From NCBI GenBank assembly GCA_014804965.1, contig JAAUYU010000019.1, positions 62,304 to 97,718 on the forward strand: a stretch of 35,415 bases of DNA, read 5' to 3'. The translations under genes were made by a program, and so were the position numbers. The stretch comes from Desulfovibrio sp. (GTDB taxonomy: Bacteria > Desulfobacterota > Desulfovibrionia > Desulfovibrionales > Desulfovibrionaceae). This document shows, piece by piece, positions 8,510 through 16,350 of the stretch; position 1 is the stretch's first letter; every line of letters starts with the position of its first letter. The notes beneath the pieces were generated by a model that was not told the DNA's origin, did no database searches, and saw only the letters and a list, made by a program, of their open reading frames with translations.

Positions 8510-8965
8510 TCAGGCGAGTTCGCGCGCCATGTCCCTTTCCTCGGCACGGCGCTTGAGGGTCTCGCGGTGGTCGTGGAGCTTCTTGCCGCGGCCGAGGGCG
8601 ATCTCCACCTTGATTTTGCCGCGGCTGAAATAGAGGCGCACGGGCACCACCGTGAGCCCCTTCTGGGCCACGGTGCCCGCAAGGCGGCCAATCTCGCGGG
8701 CATGGAGGAGCAGGCGGCGGGGCCGGTCCGGGTCCTGCGGGGCATAGCCCGCATTGGCGTAGGGCGCCACGTGCAGCGAGACGAGCCACGCCTCGCCCTG
8801 GCGGAATTCCACATAGCTGTCGATGAAGTTCACCTTGCCCGCGCGGATGCTCTTGACCTCGGGGCCGGTGAGGGAAATGCCCGCCTCCAGGAATTCCGAG
8901 AGCTCATAGAGGTGGCGCGCCTTCTTGTTGACGGCAATGGCCGCGGAGGGGGTTTTCTTGCTCAT
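8510..8965 (-). CDS. smpB: SsrA (tmRNA)-binding protein SmpB
   Basis: SmpB carries tmRNA to stalled ribosomes for trans-translation. The 151 residues are the normal length and include [20 protein letters not shown] near the start, the [13 protein letters not shown] motif and a basic C-terminal tail with [13 protein letters not shown]. The ATG overlaps the ptsI stop by four bases (ATGA), so it is coupled to ptsI. No tmRNA gene (ssrA) is visible beside it. Confidence 0.97.
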   Translation of the reverse strand: MSKKTPSAAIAVNKKARHLYELSEFLEAGISLTGPEVKSIRAGKVNFIDSYVEFRQGEAWLVSLHVAPYANAGYAPQDPDRPRRLLLHAREIGRLAGTVAQKGLTVVPVRLYFSRGKIKVEIALGRGKKLHDHRETLKRRAEERDMARELA

Positions 8966-10731
8966 GGCGTCACGGGTGTTGCGTGGTAGGTGGCGAGAAA
9001 GGACAATTCCTGCCCGAGGGCGCGGCGCAGGCGCTCATGGATGACCTGGCGCGACGTTGCCGCATCGGGCAGGGTGAGGACGGTGTGGACCAGTTCGGCG
9101 CAGCCGTCCGCAGAGAGCTTGCGCAGCATATGCTTGACGCCGGGCACGAAGCGCGGCGCTGCCGAGAGGGCGTCCACGCCCATGCCGAGGAGCAGGGCCA
9201 CGCCGTAGGGGTCGGCCGCGAATTCCCCGCAGACGGACACCGGGATGCCCTCGCGGTGGGCCGCATCCACCACCTGCTTGAGCGAGCGCACCACCGCGGG
9301 GTGCAGGGGCTCGTGCAGATAGGCCACATGACGGTTGTTGCGGTCAATGGCCATGAGGTAGTGGATGAGGTCATTGGTGCCGATGCTGAAAAAATCGCAT
9401 TCCCGCGCGAGGCTGTCCGCCGTGAGCACGGCCGCGGGCGTTTCCATCATCACGCCCAGGGGCAGGTGTGCGGCGTGGGGCAGCCCTTGCGCCGCGAGCT
9501 CGTGCCTGAGCTCGTGGAGGATGCGGCGCACGCTGCGCACCTCGCGGCAGTCGGTGATCATGGGCAGCATGAGCGCCACGTTGCCCGTGACCCCGGCCCT
9601 GAGCAGCGCCCGCAGCTGGGTGCGGAACATGTCCTCATGGGCGAGGCAGAAACGGATGCCGCGCAGGCCCAGCGCCGGGTTGGGCTCGCGCAGGGCCGCG
9701 TGCGCGGCGAGGGCCTTGTCCGCGCCCACATCCAGCGTGCGGAAGATGACGGGCTTGGGCGCGACGCGCGCGGCCACGGCCGCATATTCGGCGAAAAGCT
9801 CCTCCTCGCCGGGGAGCTCGCGGCCGAGATAGGAAAATTCCGTGCGGTAGAGGCCCACGCCGTCAGGGCCAAGGGCCGGGAGGTCGTCCAGTTCCCTCGC
9901 GTTTTCCAGGTTGGCGCGCACGGCCACGCGCACGCCGTCCCGGCTTTCGGCCGGGTGCACGGCCGCGGCCCGTGCCTCAAGCTCAAAATTTTCGTAGGCG
10001 GTTTTCCGCGTATGGTAGGCCGCCAGGTCCGCCTCGTCCGGCGCCAGCAGCACGCAGCCGGAAAGCCCGTCCACGATGACGTTTTCCCCGTCCCGCGCCG
10101 CCTCGGGGAGGCCCGTGACGCCCGTGAGCGCGGGCACGCGCAGGCTGCGCGCAAGGATGGCCGTGTGCGAGGTGGGGCCGCCCTCGGCCGTGAGGATGCC
10201 GAGGATGCCTGCGGTGTCCAGCTCCATGACATCGGCCGGGGAAAGGTCCTCGGCCACGAGGATGCCCGCGGAAGCATCGCCCCGCGCGCCCTCCCCGCCG
10301 CGCAGGGCCTCGGCGAGGCGCAGGCCCATGGCGCGCACATCCTGCGCCCGGTCGCGCAGATAGGGGTCGTCCATGCCGCGGAAGAGCTCGCAGAGCTCGT
10401 CCACGGTCTCCTCCAGTGCCCAGGCGGCGCAAATCTTGCGGTGGCGGATGCGGGCGAGGGCCGTGCCCATGAGGCGCGGGTCGCTCGCAAGCTCCATCTG
10501 GGCGGCCACGATTTCGCCATAATCGGCGAGGGCCGGGGGCAGGGCGGCCAGCGTTTTTTCCAGGCCCGCGCGCACCGCTGTCACGGCCCGGCGCAGGGCT
10601 TCCTCCTCCGCGGGGATGGCCCCGCCCGCTATGTGCCGATGCTCGCCGCGCGAAAATCCGTGCAGGCGGCGGATGGCCCCCAGCGCGAGCCCCGGTGAGA
10701 CGGGGATGCCGTAGATGACCGCGCGCGCCAT
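8962..10731 (-). CDS. ptsI: PTS Enzyme I (PEP-protein phosphotransferase)
   Basis: Transfers phosphate from phosphoenolpyruvate to HPr in the cytoplasm. The 589-residue protein begins [18 protein letters not shown]. The active-site histidine falls at residue 189 in [13 protein letters not shown], the same number as in E. coli Enzyme I. The C-terminal PEP-binding barrel is present with MLPMI and a [12 protein letters not shown] motif followed by CGEFAADP. One base separates it from ptsH. An in-frame opening upstream runs through ptsH and is not used. No EII permease genes are in the window, so the phosphate acceptor is unknown; mannose-type systems are common in related bacteria. Confidence 0.95.
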   Translation of the reverse strand: MARAVIYGIPVSPGLALGAIRRLHGFSRGEHRHIAGGAIPAEEEALRRAVTAVRAGLEKTLAALPPALADYGEIVAAQMELASDPRLMGTALARIRHRKICAAWALEETVDELCELFRGMDDPYLRDRAQDVRAMGLRLAEALRGGEGARGDASAGILVAEDLSPADVMELDTAGILGILTAEGGPTSHTAILARSLRVPALTGVTGLPEAARDGENVIVDGLSGCVLLAPDEADLAAYHTRKTAYENFELEARAAAVHPAESRDGVRVAVRANLENARELDDLPALGPDGVGLYRTEFSYLGRELPGEEELFAEYAAVAARVAPKPVIFRTLDVGADKALAAHAALREPNPALGLRGIRFCLAHEDMFRTQLRALLRAGVTGNVALMLPMITDCREVRSVRRILHELRHELAAQGLPHAAHLPLGVMMETPAAVLTADSLARECDFFSIGTNDLIHYLMAIDRNNRHVAYLHEPLHPAVVRSLKQVVDAAHREGIPVSVCGEFAADPYGVALLLGMGVDALSAAPRFVPGVKHMLRKLSADGCAELVHTVLTLPDAATSRQVIHERLRRALGQELSFLATYHATPVTP

Positions 10732-10732
10732 G

Positions 10733-11023
10733 TCATTCCTGCATGTCGGCGAGCAGGGCGCCGAGGTCGAGCAGGGCCTCGCGCGCGTCCTCGCCGTTGG
10801 CGAGCAAGAGCACCTGCGCATTGGCGCCGGGCGCCAGCGAGAGCAGGTCGAGCATGCTCTTGGCGTCGGCCTCGCCGGTCTCGGTGATGCAGCGGATGTC
10901 CGCGGTGTATTGCCGCGCCGCTCTGGCCAGCCGCGCGGCCGGGCGCGAATGCAGGCCGCCGCGCAGGTTGAGGATGAGGTTCAGGGCGAGGCCACGGGGC
11001 GTCTCGCGGATGGAATGGGCCAT
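10733..11023 (-). CDS. HPr-family phosphocarrier protein
   Basis: The 96-residue phosphocarrier has the active histidine at residue 25 in GGLHSRPAAR. A serine at residue 56 in ADAKSMLDLLSLA lies at exactly the spacing of the HPr Ser46 site (31 residues after the His). The N-terminus is about 10 residues longer than classical HPr. A GGAG site lies eight bases upstream of the ATG. It is the first gene of the ptsH-ptsI-smpB-comEC operon. A conserved serine could allow HPr-kinase control, but no kinase gene is seen here. It might serve a regulatory rather than a transport PTS. Confidence 0.9.
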   Translation of the reverse strand: MAHSIRETPRGLALNLILNLRGGLHSRPAARLARAARQYTADIRCITETGEADAKSMLDLLSLAPGANAQVLLLANGEDAREALLDLGALLADMQE

Positions 11024-11110
11024 GTCGGTGTCTCCGCCGCCATCTTACATGGAGTGGGCGCGGGCGTCCACGGGGAAGGACGCAAGGGGCGGGGGGACCA
11101 CTCTCTTTTT

Positions 11111-11374
11111 TTAGGGCTGGCCCTGCTCGCCGGAAAGGCGCTTCCTTTCTTCTTCTACCAGCGTAAAAAACTGGCTCACCGGGACCTCCAGCGCCTCACA
11201 AATGGAATACACGGCCGCCACGGTGGGATTTCTCCTGCCCTTGGTGATACCGCGGATATAGCAGTCCTGGAGGTCGGCGAAACCGGCAAGGGCCGTTTTG
11301 GTCAACTTCCGCTCTTTTCTCAATTTTTCCACGGTGTTTGCCAGGGCTTGCAGGAGGAGGGGACAGGCTTTCAT
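11111..11374 (-). CDS. Small XRE-family HTH transcriptional regulator
   Basis: The 87-residue DNA-binding protein is a single Cro/C1-type helix-turn-helix domain: LTKTALAGFADLQDCYIRGI followed by TVAAVYSICEALEVPVSQFF (about residues 24-70), with an acidic/basic tail. There is no ligand or dimerisation domain. It is read divergently from the outer-membrane protein gene at 11648 and ends 87 bp before the HPr gene on the same strand. A near-perfect inverted repeat starts 28 bp upstream of its ATG and is its likely operator, which would fit autoregulation. What it senses is unknown. Confidence 0.85.
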   Translation of the reverse strand: MKACPLLLQALANTVEKLRKERKLTKTALAGFADLQDCYIRGITKGRRNPTVAAVYSICEALEVPVSQFFTLVEEERKRLSGEQGQP

Positions 11375-11401
11375 AGGTGCAGCCTATCCAAGCGCTTGAC
11401 A

Positions 11402-11429
11402 AAATACCGATACTATAATATCGATATTT
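11402..11429. promoter_or_regulatory. Inverted-repeat operator between XRE regulator and OMP gene
   Basis: Arms AAATACCGATA (11402-11412) and TATCGATATTT (11419-11429) match at 10 of 11 positions around the 6-bp centre CTATAA. A TTGACA box abuts the left side (11396-11401), and TATAAT (11414-11419) or TATCGA (11419-11424, 17 bp from the box) could be a -10. The site is an AT-rich island in GC-rich DNA. A bound regulator would cover these promoter elements. Assignment to the neighbouring XRE protein is by position. Confidence 0.65.
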
Positions 11430-11579
11430 GAAAGCAGATACGAAAGTACCGGAATCGAGGGGCAGTTCAGGAGGAGGTCGCATGACCAAGAGCCGTCGGC
11501 ATTTATGGCGTCAGCCCGGTGCGCCGCCCCGGGAGGGGGGAAAGAGGGCAGCGATTCGGGGAGGCTGGAAGGGATTTTA

Positions 11580-11608
11580 TAGACAAACAGGTGTAGACCG
11601 TGTACAAG
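11580..11608 (+). promoter_or_regulatory. Weak candidate promoter for the outer-membrane protein gene
   Basis: TAGACA at 11580-11585, 17-bp spacer and TACAAG at 11603-11608, about 40 bp before the ATG. The boxes are poor. The TTGACA at 11396 within the operator region is an alternative start point that would give a leader of over 200 nt. Confidence 0.25.
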
Positions 11609-11647
11609 TCGCGTCCCGACACGGCACAGTCACAAAGGGAGGAAACC

Positions 11648-12349
11648 ATGTTCAGGAAAACAGTTCTTGCGGTGGCGCTCGTCCTTGCGCTCGCGCTGCC
11701 CGCGGCTGCCGCGGACAACGGCTTTTATGTGGGCCTGAAGTTCATCGACTCCATCCAGAGTACGGGCCAGATTTCCAAAAACGACAACCTGTCGCCCATT
11801 TTTGACATCAGCGACTACACGCAGAACACCGTGGGCGGCGGCGTGTTCATCGGCTATGACTTCTATCCCATGCACCAGATTCCCGTGCGCGCGGAAATCG
11901 AGTACGCCATCCGCACCAATTCCACGACGTCATGGGACGTGAACGGCGGGCTGCTCCCCGAGGGCGCTTCGGCCGAGCTCAAGGGCCAGTGGAATCTCCA
12001 GACGCTCTTCCTCAACGCCTACTGGGATTTCCACAATGACAGCGCGTTCACGCCCTATGTGGGCGCGGGCATCGGCATGGGCTTCATCGAAAGCAAGTAT
12101 GAGCCTTCCGCCGAGTTCAACGGCCAGTCCGCCAGCGACACCTTCAATGACATGCAGACCGTCCTGGCGTGGAACGTGGGCGCGGGCGTGGCTTACGCCA
12201 TCACCGACAATCTTTCCGCGGACCTCGCCTACCGCTTCGTGGGCCTTGGCTACCACGAGACGGAAAAGACCATCTACGGCCAGGAGTACAAGATCGGCAT
12301 GGCGCCCTATGCGAATGAATTCAGCCTCGGCATCCGCTACACGTTCTAG
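11648..12349 (+). CDS. Outer-membrane beta-barrel protein (OmpW/Opa-like porin fold)
   Basis: The 233-residue secreted protein has signal peptide MFRKTVLAVALVLALALPAAA cleaved before ADNGFY. The mature part alternates short amphipathic strands and turns: GFYVGLKF, GGGVFIGYDF, VRAEIEYAI, TLFLNAYWDF, FTPYVGAGIGMGF, WNVGAGVAYAIT and LSADLAYRF. It ends in FSLGIRYTF, the terminal-Phe signature used by the BAM machinery. This is an eight-stranded barrel of the OMP_b-brl/surface-antigen type. GGAGG sits just upstream of the ATG. It is followed by a strong terminator and so forms a one-gene unit, probably controlled by the divergent XRE regulator. Ligand and role are unknown. Confidence 0.85.
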   Translation: MFRKTVLAVALVLALALPAAAADNGFYVGLKFIDSIQSTGQISKNDNLSPIFDISDYTQNTVGGGVFIGYDFYPMHQIPVRAEIEYAIRTNSTTSWDVNGGLLPEGASAELKGQWNLQTLFLNAYWDFHNDSAFTPYVGAGIGMGFIESKYEPSAEFNGQSASDTFNDMQTVLAWNVGAGVAYAITDNLSADLAYRFVGLGYHETEKTIYGQEYKIGMAPYANEFSLGIRYTF

Positions 12350-12375
12350 TCCGGTCCAACCTGGCTGACGCTTCC

Positions 12376-12403
12376 GGCCCCTGCCTTCCGGCGGGGGCCT
12401 TTT
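12376..12403 (+). terminator. Intrinsic terminator after the outer-membrane protein gene
   Basis: GGCCCCTGCC and GGCGGGGGCC form a 10-bp stem with one G-T wobble and a TTCC tetraloop, followed by TTTT. It ends at the last base of the convergent rsmI gene. Confidence 0.85.
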
Positions 12404-13245
12404 CATTGGGCGCCGATGCCGGGAATGAGCGCATAAAGCTCCTTGGCGCTCCAGCCGGGGAGGCGGCTGTGGGCCTCACGCGCGGCCTCGCGGGGCTTGA
12501 ACCCCTGAGTCAGCAGCTCGCGCAGCAAGGCTTCGGCTTCGGTCCTGTCCGCCTTTGCAGGAGCCCCTTCCGGCGGCCCGATGATGACCGTGATCTCGCC
12601 GAGGAGGTCCTCTGCCAGCGCCCCGGCATTTTCCAGCCGCCCGAGGAGGAATTCCTCGTGGGTCTTGGTGAGCTCGCGGCAGATGGCGAGCTCGCGCGGG
12701 CCGAGGATGTCGGCGGCGAGCGCGAGGCTTTCGGCGAGCCTGTCCTTACGCTCGAAAAAGATGAGCGAACCGGGCACTCCGGCATAGGCCCGGAACAGGG
12801 CGCGGCGGCCGCCCGCGTCCCTTGGCAGGAAGCCCAAGAAGGTAAAGGGCAGCGGCGGGAGCCCGGCCGCGCTGAGGGCCGTCACGGGCGCGGAAGGGCC
12901 GGGCACGGGCGACACCGCAAGGCCCTCGCGGCGGCAGGCCCGGACCAGCCGGTAGCCGGGGTCGGCCAGAAGGGGCGTGCCCGCGTCGGAGATGAGGGCC
13001 ACCTGAGCGCCCGAGCGCAGGGCGGCCATGACCTCCGCGCGGCGGTCCTCCTCATTTTGCTCGTAAAAACTCAGGAAGCGCCTGGGCGCGAGCCCGAGGC
13101 GCCGGAAGAGCGCGGCCGCCCGGCGCGTGTCCTCGGCAAGGACAAGGTCGGCTGTTTCCAGCACTTCGCGGGCCCGCGGCGAAAGGTCACCAGGGTTGCC
13201 AAGGGGCGTGGCCACTATCCAGAGACGGGGCGAAGTCGAAGGCAT
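12403..13245 (-). CDS. rsmI: 16S rRNA C1402 2'-O-methyltransferase RsmI
   Basis: SAM-dependent tetrapyrrole-methylase-fold enzyme that methylates the ribose of C1402 in the ribosomal P site. The 280 residues include [26 protein letters not shown], the LISDAGTPLLADPGYRLV loop, PGPSAPVTALSAAGL and ICRELTKTHEEF. The start MPSTSPRLW at 13245 lies within yraN, giving a 59-bp overlap; the longer in-frame opening to 13356 adds only non-conserved residues. It is the last gene of the trmD-rplS-rnhB-yraN-rsmI group. Confidence 0.95.
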   Translation of the reverse strand: MPSTSPRLWIVATPLGNPGDLSPRAREVLETADLVLAEDTRRAAALFRRLGLAPRRFLSFYEQNEEDRRAEVMAALRSGAQVALISDAGTPLLADPGYRLVRACRREGLAVSPVPGPSAPVTALSAAGLPPLPFTFLGFLPRDAGGRRALFRAYAGVPGSLIFFERKDRLAESLALAADILGPRELAICRELTKTHEEFLLGRLENAGALAEDLLGEITVIIGPPEGAPAKADRTEAEALLRELLTQGFKPREAAREAHSRLPGWSAKELYALIPGIGAQ

Positions 13246-13600
13246 GGCGGTAATGCTCGGCGCTGAAGGTTCCGTCGCATGCGACAAGAGCGACCACATC
13301 AAAACGGCAGGGCGCGTCCCAGGCCTCGTGCGCGGCGAGCCACGCCTGCGCCGCACGGGAAAGGCTGCGCCGCTTGGCCTGCGTGAGCGCGCCTTCAGGG
13401 CCGCCGCGTCCCGCTGTGGCGCGGGTTTTCACTTCCACAAAGACCACGGTGTCGCCGTCTTTGCACACGAGGTCCAGCTCCAGCCGTCCCTCGCGCCAGT
13501 TGCGGTCGAGGATGTGCATCCCGGCCCGCAGGAGGATGGCCGCCGCCGCGTCCTCGCCCCGGCGGCCGAGGGCAAGATGCGGCGCGGGCTTTTTCAGCAC
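13187..13600 (-). CDS. yraN: YraN family (UPF0102) nuclease-like protein
   Basis: The 137-residue protein has a restriction-endonuclease-like fold: [13 protein letters not shown] near the start, then [21 protein letters not shown], which carries the acidic and lysine residues (D, ExK) of the nuclease site, then [13 protein letters not shown]. The biochemical role of the family is not settled. The start is GTG at 13600 with a GGGGGAAG site upstream, overlapping the rnhB stop by seven bases. Its 3' end overlaps rsmI by 59 bp. Confidence 0.9.
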   Translation of the reverse strand: MLKKPAPHLALGRRGEDAAAAILLRAGMHILDRNWREGRLELDLVCKDGDTVVFVEVKTRATAGRGGPEGALTQAKRRSLSRAAQAWLAAHEAWDAPCRFDVVALVACDGTFSAEHYRHAFDFAPSLDSGHAPWQPW

Positions 13601-14253
13601 AGCTTCCCCCAGTCTGCGGCCGCGGCCGCGGCTTGCACATCGGGTGGGACGCCCCGGAAGGTGCGCCGGTGCAGCGGGCAGGGCCCCAGCCTTCGCAGGG
13701 CGGCAAGGTGCTCGGCCGTGCCGTAGCCCATGTGGCGCTCAAGGCCATAGCCGGGCCAGCGGCGGGCGAGCGCGGCCATGAGCCTGTCGCGGAAGGTCTT
13801 GGCGAGGATGGAGGCGGCGGAGATGGCGGGTTCGCTCCTGTCGCCGCCCACGATGGCGCGCTGCCGGGGCGGCCTTGCGGGGCGGTTGCGCCACGCGGCG
13901 AGGAGCAGGTCCTCCGGAATGGTCCTGTTGCCGTCGATGAGCAGGATGCCCGGCGCCCGGCGCAAGGTGGCGGCCGCGCGGCTCATGGCTTCCAGCGTGG
14001 CCTGGAGGATGTTGACGCGCTCGATACGGCGGCTCCAGACCACGCCCAGCCCCCAGGCGAGGGCGGAGGCGCGGATGGCCGGAGCCAGCGCCTCGCGTTT
14101 GCGCGCCGTGAGCAGCTTGGAATCGGTGAGGCCGGGCAGGTGAAACTCAGGGGGCAGGATGACGGCGGCCGCCACCACGGGCCCGGCCAGGCAGCCGCGC
14201 CCGGCCTCGTCGATGCCCGCGACAAGAGGCGGCTCCCCGCTGGGAGTCGGCAT
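13594..14253 (-). CDS. rnhB: Ribonuclease HII
   Basis: Cleaves RNA in RNA/DNA hybrids and starts ribonucleotide excision. The 219 residues are normal for the family, with the [18 protein letters not shown] motif giving the first Asp-Glu pair, LTDSKLL, ILLIDGN with a further catalytic Asp, and [17 protein letters not shown] with the last Asp. The ATG is at 14253. Between it and rplS is an 83-bp gap with a strong hairpin. Confidence 0.96.
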   Translation of the reverse strand: MPTPSGEPPLVAGIDEAGRGCLAGPVVAAAVILPPEFHLPGLTDSKLLTARKREALAPAIRASALAWGLGVVWSRRIERVNILQATLEAMSRAAATLRRAPGILLIDGNRTIPEDLLLAAWRNRPARPPRQRAIVGGDRSEPAISAASILAKTFRDRLMAALARRWPGYGLERHMGYGTAEHLAALRRLGPCPLHRRTFRGVPPDVQAAAAAADWGKLC

Positions 14254-14299
14254 AAGCCCGGCAAATCCGGGCAGGCAGGGGGCGGCCTGTGGGAGAGTG

Positions 14300-14327
14300 G
14301 CGGACGCCGGACGGCCCCGGCGTCCGC
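14300..14327. other. 11-bp perfect hairpin between rplS and rnhB
   Basis: GCGGACGCCGG and CCGGCGTCCGC pair perfectly around a 6-nt loop, about ten bases after the rplS stop in the reading direction. No T-run follows on either strand. It could stabilise or set the 3' end of the highly expressed rplS message while allowing some read-through to rnhB. Confidence 0.6.
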
Positions 14328-14336
14328 GAGAGGCGC

Positions 14337-14684
14337 TCAGTAGCGGGCGCGCGGCTTGATACGGGCCGCCTTGCCCTTGCGTCCGCGCAGGTAATAGAGG
14401 CGGCTGCGGCGCACGCGGCCCTGCGCCACCACTTCCACATGGTCGATGAAGGGCGAGTTGATGGGGAAGATGCGCTCCACGCCCACGCCGTCGGAAATCT
14501 TGCGCACGGTGAAGCTGGCATTGGTGGTGCCGCGCTGGACGCGGATGACATTGCCCTGGAAGACCTGGATGCGCTCCTTTTCGCCTTCCACGATGCGCAG
14601 GTGCACCTTGACCGTATCGCCCGAGCGGAAGGCGGGCATGTCCATGCGCATGTTCTCGCGCTCGATCTTCTTGATGATATCCAT
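14337..14684 (-). CDS. rplS: 50S ribosomal protein L19
   Basis: L19 sits at the subunit interface. The 115-residue protein shows [30 protein letters not shown], the [16 protein letters not shown] segment and [20 protein letters not shown], all typical. The ATG at 14684 has an AAGGAG site upstream; longer in-frame openings do not add family sequence. It lies 44 bp after trmD on the minus strand, retaining the trmD-rplS order. A promoter inside trmD may drive it. Confidence 0.97.
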   Translation of the reverse strand: MDIIKKIERENMRMDMPAFRSGDTVKVHLRIVEGEKERIQVFQGNVIRVQRGTTNASFTVRKISDGVGVERIFPINSPFIDHVEVVAQGRVRRSRLYYLRGRKGKAARIKPRARY

Positions 14685-14728
14685 GTCAGCTCCTTCATCG
14701 GGGCCAGCGTTGGCGCGGGCCGCCGTTT

Positions 14729-16018
14729 TCAACAAAAATCGCCCAGTATCCTGTCGGCCAGGATGGCCGCCGCGCTGCGCACGGAAAGATGGTTGTCGCT
14801 CAAAAAGCGCAGGGGCCTCATGCGCCCGTCGCAGCGGGCCGGCACTTCCGGTGCGAGACCGCGCGCCGTGCCGAGGCACAAAAGCACCGGGCCCTGGCGC
14901 AGCCACTCGCGCACTTCGGCGGGCGTGAGTGGTGGGGCGTCGCGCTTTTTCTCCGGCCAGGCCGCCGACGTGGCCACGAGACGCGGCGTGGTGCCCGCGC
15001 GGGCCGCGGCTTGCGCTATGGCATCCTCCAGCGAGCGCACCCCGCGCACCAGCGAAAGCGCCCGGCTGCGGTCCTTGCGGGCCGGCCCGGCGGCGCCCTG
15101 CCAGTGGCGCAGGATGGCCCTGAGCAGCTCGAGCTGGTCCTCCAGCGGCGTCACCACATAGAAGGGCCCCATGCCATAGCTGCGCGAAATCCGGACTATA
15201 TCGTGTATATCGAGATTTGTCAAAGACGACGCGCCGCATTTTTTGCCTTCGAGGAGGACGGGATAATGCAGCAGGCAAAAGGAAAGATTGCGGCCCGGCC
15301 GCTCCCGCGGGGTAGCGGCGAGCACGGCGGCGTCCGCGCGGGTGAGCGGGGCAGCGTCGAGAAGGTCCGGCCGCAGGCGCAATGTGGCCGCGAGCGCCTC
15401 CCCGCGCCGCCAGGCGGCGATGCGCGCATGGTCGCCGCTGCGCAGGACGTCGGGCACGGCAAGGCCCTCAAAAACCTCGGGCCGGGTATAATGCGGATAT
15501 TCAAGGAGCCCCGCGGAAAAACTCTCGTCCTCGCCCGAGGCCTCCTTGCCCATGAAGCCGGTCACGAGGCGCCCCACGGCCTCCATGACGGCGAGGGCCG
15601 CCGTCTCGCCGCCGTTGAGCACCGCGTCGCCCACGCTCACGGGCATGAACGGCAGGATGTCGGCAAGGCGCGCGTCCAGGCCCTCGTAGCGGCCGCAAAT
15701 GAGGGTGAGGTCCTCCTCGCGGGCAAGCTCGCGCGCGAGCGCCTGGGTGAAGGGGCGGCCGCCGGGCGTGAGAAAGACCATGCGCCCCGGCGTGGGGATA
15801 TGGCGCAGCGCCGCGGCCACGGGGCCAGGCTGGAGCACCATGCCGGGGCCGCCGCCATAGGGGCGGTCGTCCACATGATGATGCCTGTCCTCGCTGAAGG
15901 CACGCGGGTCGTGGAAGCTCACGTCCACCACACCGTTTTCGCGCGCGCGTCCCATGAGGCCCGTGGCCAGGGGCGAGGCGAAAAATTCGGGGAAAAGCGT
16001 GACGAGGTGGAAGCGCAT
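14729..16018 (-). CDS. trmD: tRNA (guanine-N1)-methyltransferase TrmD fused to a second SPOUT domain
   Basis: TrmD makes m1G37 in tRNAs to prevent frameshifting. Residues 1-232 are TrmD, with [13 protein letters not shown] at the start, [24 protein letters not shown] and the knot motif [18 protein letters not shown]. Residues 243-429 form a second SPOUT-type methyltransferase domain of the TM1570-like family: [25 protein letters not shown] and a C-terminal [16 protein letters not shown] glycine loop. The fused length of 429 residues compares with about 240 for plain TrmD. The start at 16018 is chosen by homology; no ribosome site precedes it, and in-frame ATGs at 16048 and 16054 are alternatives. 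Its usual upstream partner rimM is 11 kb away on the other strand. Confidence 0.93.
   Translation of the reverse strand: MRFHLVTLFPEFFASPLATGLMGRARENGVVDVSFHDPRAFSEDRHHHVDDRPYGGGPGMVLQPGPVAAALRHIPTPGRMVFLTPGGRPFTQALARELAREEDLTLICGRYEGLDARLADILPFMPVSVGDAVLNGGETAALAVMEAVGRLVTGFMGKEASGEDESFSAGLLEYPHYTRPEVFEGLAVPDVLRSGDHARIAAWRRGEALAATLRLRPDLLDAAPLTRADAAVLAATPRERPGRNLSFCLLHYPVLLEGKKCGASSLTNLDIHDIVRISRSYGMGPFYVVTPLEDQLELLRAILRHWQGAAGPARKDRSRALSLVRGVRSLEDAIAQAAARAGTTPRLVATSAAWPEKKRDAPPLTPAEVREWLRQGPVLLCLGTARGLAPEVPARCDGRMRPLRFLSDNHLSVRSAAAILADRILGDFC
15195..15223 (-). promoter_or_regulatory. Internal promoter inside trmD, reading toward rplS
   Basis: On the minus strand TTGACA (15223-15218), a 17-bp spacer and TATAGT (15200-15195) form a near-perfect sigma70-type promoter. 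It lies at the junction of the two TrmD domains. The codons here include TTG, ACA, AAT and two ATA, rare choices in this GC-rich gene. That suggests selection on the DNA itself. It would transcribe the second SPOUT domain, rplS, rnhB, yraN and rsmI. Confidence 0.6.
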
Positions 16019-16150
16019 GGCCGGAACTTGCCGGAAAAGCGGGCGCATGTCCATGCGGGGTTTCTGCGAGGCTTGGTTCTTCTTTGCGTGGGTCGTGTGT
16101 CTGTGCTGCCCATGCAATGCCGAAATTATCCGTCAAAAACAGCCTTGCTT

Positions 16151-16266
16151 CAGCCGTTGCGACGCAGGAAGCTACGGATGAAGACAGCAGCAAGTTGCCG
16201 CAAAAGCCAATCAACGATGCCACTGTCGCTATCCGTAAGCAGGCAAGGCCTGCTAACGGCTACCGC
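16151..16266 (+). repeat. 116-bp foldback unit, first copy (MITE-like)
   Basis: Begins CAGCCGTTGCGACG and ends AACGGCTACCGC. Nested inverted segments are AGCCGTT/AACGGCT at the ends, ACGGAT/ATCCGT inside, and GACAG/CTGTC innermost. A side hairpin AGCAGGC/GCCTGCT has a 3-nt loop. It is similar over its whole length to the unit exactly 200 bp downstream. No coding frame. Confidence 0.85.
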
Positions 16267-16285
16267 TTTGCTGCTGGCTGCGTCA

Positions 16286-16340
16286 GACAAAAATTTCCTC
16301 GGTCGAATACTTGAGTACACTCCCTTCGGAAATTTTTGTC
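16286..16340. terminator. 13-bp-arm hairpin in module 2, copy A
   Basis: GACAAAAATTTCC and GGAAATTTTTGTC are perfect inverted arms; the apex holds a second small palindrome (TACT/AGTA). A-rich and T-rich flanks on the two strands suit a bidirectional terminator. It could stop minus-strand transcription from the phosphopantetheinyl transferase gene. Confidence 0.45.
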
Positions 16341-16350
16341 TTCCGTGCTC

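Noticed and set aside
11482..11805. Possible small gene (ATG at 11482) with a strong GGAGGAGG site upstream
   Set aside because: Its second half overlaps the outer-membrane protein gene in another frame and the product (MTKSRRHLWRQPGAPP...) resembles nothing known. The ribosome site is good, so a short leader peptide is not excluded.
15188..15224. Second XRE operator in trmD, from its likeness to the site at 11402-11429
   Set aside because: The similarity is mostly shared promoter boxes and AT-rich words; the inverted-repeat arms are not kept, and the sequence is better explained as a promoter.
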